IMG/VR virus record: IMGVR_UViG_3300006749_000072
Span: 1 to 29,386 of that record
Direction: 5' to 3' (one strand)
DNA length: 29,386 nt
Source: a virus
Positions 6,500-13,123 of the stretch are shown in pieces. Numbering within the stretch: position 1 is the stretch's first letter; the number at the start of each line of letters is the position of its first letter. A model generated the notes under the pieces. That model was not told the origin of the DNA. It did not search any database and saw only the letters and a program-made list of their open reading frames with translations. The position numbers and the translations under genes were made by a program.

Positions 6500-6924
6500 T
6501 GGGTCAACCGGCAAAGATTCTTAACGATCAAATCGTTGATCGATTACTTGAGGCCGCATCAAAAGGCCACACGCGCGATCAATGTGCGTATTATGCCGGC
6601 ATTGATCCCTCAACGCTGTACAGGTGGATCAACCTTGCAAAAGAGGGGCGTCAACCGTACCGATCGTTTTATCGCAAACTTGAGCAAGCACGCACCAAAG
6701 GATCACATCAGTTGCTTGAAAAGATACGTGAGGCATCATCTGATCAATGGCAAGCGGCCGCGTGGTTGCTTGAGCGTTGTCATGGATACGTCAAGGACGG
6801 GCCGCCCCCTGTGCAAATAACAATTGACGCTGAAAATGTTGACGTGCAAACATTAATCAATGAGTATAATACCGAAATAAAAACCTTGATCGATGGGCCA
6901 ACTATCGATCTTGATGAGGACTAA
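6499..6924 (+). CDS. terS: Terminase small subunit, putative
   Basis: The protein is 141 residues. The N-terminal half carries a helix-turn-helix (residues ~22-45: HTRDQCAYYAGIDPSTLYRWI). A helical middle with Q-A-R-T-K-G-S-H and W-Q-A-A-A-W-L-L-E-R follows, a pattern characteristic of small terminase subunits in which a long helix pair drives ring assembly. The acidic tail could contact the large subunit. It recognises phage DNA for packaging and stimulates TerL. The start at 6499 overlaps the preceding stop; an upstream in-frame start at 6472 lies within the previous gene and is less likely. It is separated from TerL by two genes, which is unusual. Confidence 0.72.
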   Translation: MGQPAKILNDQIVDRLLEAASKGHTRDQCAYYAGIDPSTLYRWINLAKEGRQPYRSFYRKLEQARTKGSHQLLEKIREASSDQWQAAAWLLERCHGYVKDGPPPVQITIDAENVDVQTLINEYNTEIKTLIDGPTIDLDED

Positions 6925-6949
6925 CCCACAACACCAAAGGACAAAAACA

Positions 6950-7726
6950 ATGAACATTAACCACAAAATACGAAAAGACTTAATCAAAAGATCGCAACCA
7001 TCGCCAAAACATGCCGCTCAAATACTTGCGTATGTACATCAAAACAGAGAAAAGCCAATATCATTATCTTTGATAGCTGAGCAAATGAGAAAGGCACAGG
7101 CGCATACATGGGGCGCAGCTTATGATCTTGCATCAATGGACAAAATAGGATTTGCCGATCGAAAGTATCACCTCTTTGATTCCAACCCAATACTCAAAAA
7201 ATTATCAAAGAAATTGCGGATCGTTGTATGGCACAAAAGCACTGATATCAAAGTTGCAATTCGTCCAAAATGGCAAAGCATAAGCAATGAGCCACAGATC
7301 AGCCGTGATCAAATAGTTGATACATCGATCCTGATGGAACCTGTACAACCTTCACTTTTTGACTTGATACCCGAAGACATGACCAACACCGATCTTGATG
7401 CTATGATACAACGCTTGCAAGCCCTCAAAATCACGCGTGAGATTGAAAAGCGATATGAGGGCGCACCAACTAAACACAAAGAGGCTCTATCAAGCGTTTT
7501 GGCCTCTTATGGTGTTGCGGATCCTGTTGCTCTTGTGCATGCTGATGAAAAGATTACATTTTTAACTTTGACCAACACAAAAGCAATGCCGTTGCAAGTT
7601 ACAATAAAACAAGCGGGCAAGCCTTGCGAAACAGTATATCTTGAGCATATAACTTTGTATCGTGCGCCCGTTATCTCAGCGATACAAGAGGCATACAAAG
7701 CAGCAACACAAAGAGCAAGTCAATGA
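6950..7726 (+). CDS. Hypothetical protein with winged-helix-like N terminus
   Basis: The protein is 258 residues. Residues ~18-75 (AAQILAYVHQNREKPISLSLIAEQM...YHLF) could form a winged helix. Residues ~145-180 are helical and charged (DLDAMIQRLQALKITREIEKRY), and the C-terminal ~80 residues look beta-rich. No known family is recognised. The start at 6950 has AAAGGA 8 bases upstream in the shared A/C-rich leader; the longer frame begins inside the preceding gene. It ends in an ATGA overlap with the next HTH gene and lies between the two terminase subunits, so a packaging-related or regulatory DNA-binding role is possible. Confidence 0.65.
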   Translation: MNINHKIRKDLIKRSQPSPKHAAQILAYVHQNREKPISLSLIAEQMRKAQAHTWGAAYDLASMDKIGFADRKYHLFDSNPILKKLSKKLRIVVWHKSTDIKVAIRPKWQSISNEPQISRDQIVDTSILMEPVQPSLFDLIPEDMTNTDLDAMIQRLQALKITREIEKRYEGAPTKHKEALSSVLASYGVADPVALVHADEKITFLTLTNTKAMPLQVTIKQAGKPCETVYLEHITLYRAPVISAIQEAYKAATQRASQ

Positions 7727-8049
7727 GGCGGGCTTTTCGTGTTGATCTGATTGTCGATACACCGCCACAAAAAATTATGAAACATCCCAAAAGACAATAT
7801 GTGTGTCGTAAAAATCAAGACTTTGAAAAGTTGATCAGCATGTGGATTGATGAGGCGGGGGATCTGTATTCAAATAAAGCATTGGCAAAGCGTGCGCATG
7901 TGCAAATACAAACCGTCAATAAGTGGGCAAAAGGTCATCAGGCCGGCAAATATAGCCTTTGGCCCATTGCCTCATATTTTGGCGTGTTACTTAATCGCCA
8001 ACGCAAAGAGCTATACAAGCAACTGATTGACGTTTGCAAAGAGTTTTAA
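7723..8049 (+). CDS. Helix-turn-helix protein upstream of TerL
   Basis: The protein is 108 residues. The middle (about 50-70: YSNKALAKRAHVQIQTVNKWAKG) reads as a helix-turn-helix of the Cro/MerR-like size class, followed by a helical C terminus. The start overlaps the stop of the previous gene by four bases (ATGA), and TerL starts one base after its stop. It could be a second DNA-recognition component for packaging, an alternative small terminase subunit, or a regulator. The terminase-like helices seen in 6499-6924 are absent here, so I prefer that gene as TerS. Confidence 0.65.
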   Translation: MRRAFRVDLIVDTPPQKIMKHPKRQYVCRKNQDFEKLISMWIDEAGDLYSNKALAKRAHVQIQTVNKWAKGHQAGKYSLWPIASYFGVLLNRQRKELYKQLIDVCKEF

Positions 8050-8050
8050 C

Positions 8051-9502
8051 ATGTCTTTACCGCGTGCCCGTAGGCAATTGCTTGAGATAAAAAAGGCATA
8101 TCCTTTGGCGTTATCGCGCCTTTGGGTGCCTTATTGTCATAGGTGGGACGGGCAAGGCAAAAAAAGCGATCGTGCCCGTGGTTGCGGGCGGCCAATGCAA
8201 ATGATTGGATTGGGATCGTATCGTTGTGTACATTGTGACATCGAAGAAAGGCGAACATCACAACGTGAGGCCGCGATCCGGTTTTCCAATACAGATGAGG
8301 CGTTTTTGTGTACAGGGGGCAATCGTGCGGGCAAGACTCAATTTGGCGCACAACTTGCCGTTGCAATAGCTGCGGGCCGTGATCAATGGTGGGTTAAGGA
8401 ATGGATGAGGATCAACAACCTACCTGAAAACTTGATACAACGTAAGCCTCAAACGGTTTGGTATGCGGCTTTGTCGTATGGTGATGCACTGGAATACGGG
8501 CGGCCAAAGCTTGAGCAATACGCACCACAAGGCACAAAATATACTCGTTGGCGTGCGCAAGATCGTGGATCAATGAAGTTGCCCAACGGGGGCCGGATCG
8601 TGTCTTTGTCCGTTGATGCGGGGCGTGAGAAGTTTCAAGGGGCAAGCGTCAAATTTGTGTGGATGGATGAGGAGCCAACCGTCGATGTTTTTGATGAATG
8701 TATGCTCAGAACAGTTGACACAAAAGGCAAGATACTGATCACAGCTACACCGTTAAAAGGCTTGTCATTTTTGTATGATTTTTTTGTAGATCAACAGCCA
8801 CAAGGTTTTGATCGATATGCGTTATCAGGTCTGGATAATCCGTACATATCAAGCAACAAGTTGAGGCGGGCCGTTGCACACTTGAGCGAGGCAAGCCAAA
8901 ACGCGCGATTGTTTGGCATGTTTACAAGTCAAAGCGGGTTAGTGTATCCTGAGTTTGATCGTGTTGTGCATGTGGTCAAACCTTTTGAGATTCCTGAGCA
9001 TTGGCCGCGTGATATGTGCATTGACTTTGGAGTAAGAAACCCGTTTGCATGCCTGTGGATCGCGCATGATATGGATGATGATGCGCTTTATGTTTACAGA
9101 GAGTACTACAAGACCGAAAAAACCACACTTGAAAACGGGCGTATGATTCTTGCATTAGGTGCAAAGGATCCGGATCTGCGGTGGGTTGTTGCGGATCCTG
9201 AATCAAAAGACGGGCGGCTATTGTTGGCCCGTGAATTGGGTTTGCATACAAAGCCCGCACCAAAACACATTGGAGTAATGGAAACAATCAATCAGGTTAA
9301 GGATAGGCTCAAGCTTGATGCAAATGGACGGCCTGCGCTCTATGTATTTTCGAATTGCAAAGAGTTGATCAAAGAATTTCGTAAGTACAAATGGAGTAAA
9401 ACCAAAGGCAAAGATCGCCCTGAGAAGATGCACGACCACGGTTTAGATGCTTTAAGGTACAATATTTCTTTTCTGTACAGATATCAGAAACATAGAAAGT
9501 GA
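8051..9502 (+). CDS. terL: Terminase large subunit
   Basis: The protein is 483 residues. Walker A is at ~88-96 (TGGNRAGKT), Walker B at ~201-208 (KFVWMDEE) and a coupling motif ITATP at 230-234. The C-terminal RNase H-like nuclease has acidic residues D325 (CIDFG), D382 (VVADPE) and D466 (HDHGLDALRY). It is the ATP-driven packaging motor and DNA-cutting enzyme. The N-terminal ~80 residues carry C29, C45, C59 and C62 in a probable zinc finger, an addition seen in some terminases of this type. The start at 8051 is preferred over 8027, which lies within the previous gene. It ends a co-directional block that starts at 5626. Confidence 0.95.
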   Translation: MSLPRARRQLLEIKKAYPLALSRLWVPYCHRWDGQGKKSDRARGCGRPMQMIGLGSYRCVHCDIEERRTSQREAAIRFSNTDEAFLCTGGNRAGKTQFGAQLAVAIAAGRDQWWVKEWMRINNLPENLIQRKPQTVWYAALSYGDALEYGRPKLEQYAPQGTKYTRWRAQDRGSMKLPNGGRIVSLSVDAGREKFQGASVKFVWMDEEPTVDVFDECMLRTVDTKGKILITATPLKGLSFLYDFFVDQQPQGFDRYALSGLDNPYISSNKLRRAVAHLSEASQNARLFGMFTSQSGLVYPEFDRVVHVVKPFEIPEHWPRDMCIDFGVRNPFACLWIAHDMDDDALYVYREYYKTEKTTLENGRMILALGAKDPDLRWVVADPESKDGRLLLARELGLHTKPAPKHIGVMETINQVKDRLKLDANGRPALYVFSNCKELIKEFRKYKWSKTKGKDRPEKMHDHGLDALRYNISFLYRYQKHRK

Positions 9503-9511
9503 AAAAAAAAC

Positions 9512-9545
9512 TTGCCTTTTGAAATAAACCAATATACTATATTGA
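9512..9545 (+). promoter_or_regulatory. Promoter with palindromic operator (operator copy 2)
   Basis: TTGCCT (9512-9517), 17 bases, TACTAT (9535-9540). The palindrome CAATATACTATATTG (9530-9544) overlaps the -10 box. It lies 45 bases before ATG 9590 and directly after terL, so it restarts transcription for the small genes and the methyltransferase. Confidence 0.75.
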
Positions 9546-9589
9546 GTGTGGGGGCAATGATGCAACCGCAACAACAAAGGATAATGACA

Positions 9590-9799
9590 ATGTACACAGA
9601 TGAAGTTTGGGAAAAATATGATGAGCTTATCAAAAAATATAAGCATGGTGAAATTAAAACACACATACTTGTAAAAAAAATTGCCAATTTGCTTGATTTG
9701 AGCATAGAAAAGGCAATTTGTGAAATTGTTGGATATGACAATAACGAATACGGCCGTGTAAACTCGGAGCGCAAAAGAAAAGTATATATCTACGAATAG
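9590..9799 (+). CDS. Hypothetical small protein
   Basis: The protein is 69 residues, largely helical and charged (VWEKYDELIKKYKHGEIKTHILVKK in the first half), with no recognised family. The ATG at 9590 is chosen because AAAGGA sits 8 bases upstream exactly as in the other leaders; in-frame ATGs at 9557, 9560 and 9584 are earlier but have poor spacing. It is the first gene of an operator-controlled unit leading to the methyltransferase. Confidence 0.65.
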   Translation: MYTDEVWEKYDELIKKYKHGEIKTHILVKKIANLLDLSIEKAICEIVGYDNNEYGRVNSERKRKVYIYE

Positions 9800-9817
9800 A
9801 ACAAACCAACAACACCC

Positions 9818-9831
9818 GCCCCGCAAGGGGC
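9818..9831 (+). other. Small GNRA-type hairpin in an intergenic leader
   Basis: GCCCC/GGGGC (9818-9822 with 9827-9831) closes a GCAA tetraloop, a very stable RNA fold. It lies 5 bases upstream of the AAAGGA of the gene at 9851. No T run follows, so it is not a terminator; it may stabilise the downstream mRNA or set apart the ribosome site. Confidence 0.6.
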
Positions 9832-9850
9832 ACAACAAAGGACAACAACA

Positions 9851-10009
9851 ATGAACAAAGAATTATACAAAGCACAGTACAAAAGCGAAATCTCACAATA
9901 CGATTACATTGACAAACTTGATGCGCTCAAACTATCAAAGGAGTACTACAAGAACAAGCTCACACTAAAAGAGCGTCTTGACATTTACAACACCGTTTTT
10001 GATTACTAG
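9851..10009 (+). CDS. Very small hypothetical protein
   Basis: The protein is 52 residues, Tyr- and Lys-rich and predicted fully helical (QYKSEISQYDYIDKLDALK). The leader AAAGGACAACAACA before ATG 9851 is identical to those of the methyltransferase (10028) and of 641-1036, which supports translation. No family is recognised. It sits 18 bases before the methyltransferase start. Confidence 0.62.
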   Translation: MNKELYKAQYKSEISQYDYIDKLDALKLSKEYYKNKLTLKERLDIYNTVFDY

Positions 10010-10027
10010 CAACAAAGGACAACAACA

Positions 10028-11353
10028 ATGATCGACAACTGGGATGATATACCAACAACAAAAATATTGCATGGCGATTGCATGCAACTCCTCAAGACAT
10101 TGCCTGATAACAGCATTGATGCAATTTGCACAGATCCACCGTACGGCATGTCAGCGGATGGCATCGCGCGCACATGGGCTGACATCGAAGAGGGCAAAAA
10201 CATTAAGGGCTTTATGGGTAAGGATTGGGATGCGGCTGTACCTTGTCACAACTTCTTTGCTGAGTGTTTACGTGTCTTGAAACACGGGGGGCACATGATA
10301 GCCTTTAGCTCAACGCGTACCGTTTGCGCGTTGGGTATGGCTGCACAAAAGGGCGGGTTTGTAATACGTGATATGATTCATTGGTGTTACTTCTCAGGAT
10401 TCCCAAAGTCGCACGATATAAGCAAAGCGATCGATCGTGAGGCGGGTGCGGTGCGTGAGGTTGTTGATCGTAAATCAACCCCTTACAAGGTTGATAATGC
10501 AGCAAAAAGAGGCGTGTCATTAGAGGGATCTATTAGAGGCGATTTTTCAAAAGAAATAGATGAAAAAGGATATAGAGTCAATGTGATCACAAAGCCCGCA
10601 ACACAAGAAGCCCAAAAATGGGAGGGGTTTGGCACGGCACTCAAGCCCGCAGTTGAACCCGCTTTGTTACTTCGTAAGCCGCTTGAAAAGGGTTTGACGA
10701 TTGCACAAAATGTCTTGAAACATGGTACGGGTGCGCTCAATATAGATGGGTGTCGTTTTGGTTATGGTGATCCGTGCTGGGTAGGATCTCAAGAGGATCA
10801 TACAAACCGATGGGATCGACCTGTAAAAAGCAACATGACCACAGGATCGGAATATGTGACGCACGGCATCAAGGGCACAAGCGAAGTTGCAGACCTTCAA
10901 GAGTACAAGCCAAAAGGCGGCCGATGGCCTGCAAACCTGTATCAATGCGCCAAAGCCTCACGATCTGAGCGTGAGGAGGGGCTTGATCATTTGGAAGCAC
11001 AAAAGGGCATTGCAAAACAAGTACATGGCGAAAATTCAAAGGGCTTGAATAGTCCAAGAGCGGGGGCCGGTCGTACCGCAAACGAGGTGCGCAACATACA
11101 CCCAACCGTTAAGCCGATCAAGCTCATGCGTTGGTGTTGTCGATTGATTGGCGGGCAAAAGGGATCGGTGATACTGGATCCTTTTACGGGTAGCGGTACA
11201 ACGGGCGCGGCTGCACTTCTTGAGGGCTTTGATTTTGTTGGTATGGAACTCACACCGGAATACTTGCCAATCATTGAGGGGCGCATTGATGCGGCCCGCA
11301 AACAGTACAAACTTGAAAATGCACAACTATCATTATTTGGGGATCAATCATGA
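10028..11353 (+). CDS. DNA methyltransferase, beta class (N6-adenine or N4-cytosine)
   Basis: The protein is 441 residues. The catalytic motif IV DPPYG is at 36-40. The S-adenosylmethionine motif I region LDPFTGSGTTG begins near residue 383, after a long central segment. Motif IV before motif I defines the beta class of amino-methyltransferases. The segment between them (W-C-Y-F-S-G-F-P-K-S..I-S-K-A-I-D) is common in phage orphan methylases. It transfers a methyl group to the exocyclic amine of A or C in a specific site. No restriction partner is nearby, so it probably protects phage DNA. The target site cannot be read from sequence. Confidence 0.92.
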   Translation: MIDNWDDIPTTKILHGDCMQLLKTLPDNSIDAICTDPPYGMSADGIARTWADIEEGKNIKGFMGKDWDAAVPCHNFFAECLRVLKHGGHMIAFSSTRTVCALGMAAQKGGFVIRDMIHWCYFSGFPKSHDISKAIDREAGAVREVVDRKSTPYKVDNAAKRGVSLEGSIRGDFSKEIDEKGYRVNVITKPATQEAQKWEGFGTALKPAVEPALLLRKPLEKGLTIAQNVLKHGTGALNIDGCRFGYGDPCWVGSQEDHTNRWDRPVKSNMTTGSEYVTHGIKGTSEVADLQEYKPKGGRWPANLYQCAKASRSEREEGLDHLEAQKGIAKQVHGENSKGLNSPRAGAGRTANEVRNIHPTVKPIKLMRWCCRLIGGQKGSVILDPFTGSGTTGAAALLEGFDFVGMELTPEYLPIIEGRIDAARKQYKLENAQLSLFGDQS

Positions 11354-11646
11354 GCAACGAACAAAAACTAGAAACAAGGATCTTGAGCCTTGTGCACAAA
11401 ATAGCTGAGGCCCGTAACAGGCTTTTACGGCTTCATATTCAAATGGTTGATTGTCAAACCACATTGAGCAGTATGATCGATGAATACCGCAAAGAATGCG
11501 GGGATCATGGTGTTGATATGCTCTTTGATGCGATCATTGATGATGCTGTACTTGAGCAACGTGACATTATGATCGCGTTTGAGTACAATGAAAAAATGTA
11601 TCGGGACTCACTCAAGCGATACTTTGATCGAAAGAATCAAAAATAA
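11350..11646 (+). CDS. Hypothetical helical protein
   Basis: The protein is 98 residues, almost entirely helical, with a likely coiled coil in the first 45 residues and another near the C terminus. The start ATG overlaps the methyltransferase stop (ATGA, 11350-11353), so the two are translationally coupled. It may assist the methyltransferase, but the family is unknown. No terminator is obvious before the next promoter at 11670. Confidence 0.68.
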   Translation: MSNEQKLETRILSLVHKIAEARNRLLRLHIQMVDCQTTLSSMIDEYRKECGDHGVDMLFDAIIDDAVLEQRDIMIAFEYNEKMYRDSLKRYFDRKNQK

Positions 11647-11669
11647 TCACTTTGATTGTTGCTTTTTAT

Positions 11670-11704
11670 TTGCCCTTTTCGTTTTATCAATATAATATAT
11701 TGAT
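11670..11704 (+). promoter_or_regulatory. Promoter with palindromic operator for the DpdA/QueC cassette (operator copy 3)
   Basis: TTGCCC (11670-11675), 17 bases, TAATAT (11693-11698). The 19-base perfect palindrome ATCAATATAATATATTGAT (11686-11704, one-base centre) covers the -10 box. It is 41 bases before ATG 11745 and is the longest perfect copy of the operator in the genome. Confidence 0.8.
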
Positions 11705-11744
11705 GTAGGGACAAACTACAACAACAAAACAAAGGACAATAACA

Positions 11745-12533
11745 ATGATCAACAAACTTCAATATGATTTGTTGCGTGAGGATTGGGGAGATTACATTAA
11801 TCAAAGATGTGTCATGTATTGCCCGCCTTTGCAATATCACCCCAACACAGAATCCATTTACATAAAATATACATATTTTGCAGCAACAAGCTTACGTTTT
11901 TTATGTAGTCCGCAAACAGTAAGAAATAATCAAAAATGTATTGATGGATTAAATATGCGAGGATACGCATTGGATAACGGGGCATATCTTTGCCACACAA
12001 AAAAACAACCATTTGATCATGATGCTTTTGAGCGATACCTTGATCAATATGCCGCTTTTGCTGATTGGGTTGTTTTGCCTGATGTGGTATGCGACAAAGA
12101 TCAAACGCTTGCACTTGCTGATCGATATATCGACAAGATACAAGCAAAACATCAAGGGATCAAAATGCTGATTGTGTGGCAAGATGGCATGAACAAAGTC
12201 GATCTTTTGCGTTTTGTGTGCAATGGTGTTGGCGTGTTTGTTGGTGGTAGTACTGAGGGCAAATTGCAAAATATGAAATGGATCGCCGATATGTGCAAAG
12301 AGTTTGACGTGTGGTGTCATGTGGGGCGCGTTAATACATTGCAACGATTAAATTATGTTTTGAAGTGTGGCGCAAACTCATTTGATGGATCTGGTATTGT
12401 TCGATTTTTGCCTACATTGCGTTTGTTGGCTTGTCGATTGATTCAAGAGCGGGATCAACTATCTTTGTTTCAAAAAGATACAATGACAAATGAGTTTTTA
12501 AATACATGGTTACAAAAAAAGAGGGCTTTATGA
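11745..12533 (+). CDS. dpdA: DpdA-like DNA 7-deazaguanine transglycosylase
   Basis: The protein is 262 residues. It has the features of phage DpdA proteins, DNA-acting relatives of tRNA-guanine transglycosylase: LDNGAY with D77 (the counterpart of the DSGGF general base in Tgt), WVVLPDVV at 108-115, WCHVGRVNT at 190-198, and SFDGSGIVRF with D214 (counterpart of the nucleophilic Asp). These enzymes exchange guanine in DNA for a 7-deazaguanine such as preQ0. It lacks the Tgt zinc site, as expected for many phage forms. The next gene (QueC, ATGA overlap) makes preQ0. The start at 11745 follows AAAGGACAATAACA. Confidence 0.85.
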   Translation: MINKLQYDLLREDWGDYINQRCVMYCPPLQYHPNTESIYIKYTYFAATSLRFLCSPQTVRNNQKCIDGLNMRGYALDNGAYLCHTKKQPFDHDAFERYLDQYAAFADWVVLPDVVCDKDQTLALADRYIDKIQAKHQGIKMLIVWQDGMNKVDLLRFVCNGVGVFVGGSTEGKLQNMKWIADMCKEFDVWCHVGRVNTLQRLNYVLKCGANSFDGSGIVRFLPTLRLLACRLIQERDQLSLFQKDTMTNEFLNTWLQKKRAL

Positions 12534-13105
12534 TTCTTTTATTTTCAGGCGGTTATGACAGCACGCTTTTAGCTTTGCAATACCTTGAGGATCTTGATGT
12601 ACTTTTACACATACAGTATATTCACCCATCAAAAGATCAAGAGTATAAAGCCACACAAAAAATATATAGGCATCTTAAAAAATTAAAACCATCATTACAA
12701 TTGCATGTAATGTTTTTAACCTCAATTAATGCCGATAATATGAAAATTGGCACAGGCAAAATAGGGGCAAGATATGTGCCTAACCGCAATGCAATATTTT
12801 TGTCGATGGCCTCAAACTTTGCAGGTGTGCACGGCATCAAAAAAATTATTTATGGGGCCGCACCCGCTGATCAAAATGATTACTTTGATTGTACGCCCGC
12901 ATTTATTGAAAGCATATCATGTGCTTTGCAAATCACAATACAAGCACCTCTATTGCAAAAAAGTTGGGATAGATTGCCCGCATGCATACCAAAAGCAAAC
13001 GCTAAAAGGATCTTGTGTATGGTATGGTCTTGTTACGAATCAAAAGGCGGTGATCCTTGTGGGGTGTGCAATTCATGCATGCAAGATCGCCCCGTGCTAT
13101 ATTAG
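12530..13105 (+). CDS. queC: QueC, 7-cyano-7-deazaguanine (preQ0) synthase
   Basis: The protein is 191 residues. The ATP-pyrophosphatase loop is at 6-12 (SGGYDST). PNRNAIFLSMA at 84-94 and a D-Y-F-D-C segment around 117-121 match QueC. C168, C177, C180 and C183 (C-x8-C-x2-C-x2-C) form the QueC zinc site. It converts 7-carboxy-7-deazaguanine to preQ0 with ATP and ammonia. QueD, QueE and GTP cyclohydrolase are absent here, so the host must supply carboxy-deazaguanine. The start at 12530 overlaps the dpdA stop (ATGA) with GAGGG upstream. It is somewhat shorter than typical bacterial QueC but has all motifs. Confidence 0.9.
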   Translation: MILLFSGGYDSTLLALQYLEDLDVLLHIQYIHPSKDQEYKATQKIYRHLKKLKPSLQLHVMFLTSINADNMKIGTGKIGARYVPNRNAIFLSMASNFAGVHGIKKIIYGAAPADQNDYFDCTPAFIESISCALQITIQAPLLQKSWDRLPACIPKANAKRILCMVWSCYESKGGDPCGVCNSCMQDRPVLY

Positions 13106-13123
13106 CAAATATGAGGTGATACC

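Noticed and set aside
7723-8049. Phage repressor (CI/Cro) for lysogeny
   Set aside because: It has an HTH segment but sits inside the packaging block with ATGA coupling and no divergent promoter, and there is no integrase, so a lysogeny switch is not supported.
9452-9838. 128-residue minus-strand open frame over the promoter at 9512
   Set aside because: It covers the TerL end, a promoter/operator and two plus-strand genes, is rich in Phe/Cys as expected for antisense of AT-rich DNA, and lacks a ribosome site.
10028-11353. Calling the methyltransferase Dam (GATC-specific)
   Set aside because: Dam enzymes have alpha-class motif order, whereas here DPPY precedes the SAM motif (beta class). The target cannot be read from the sequence.
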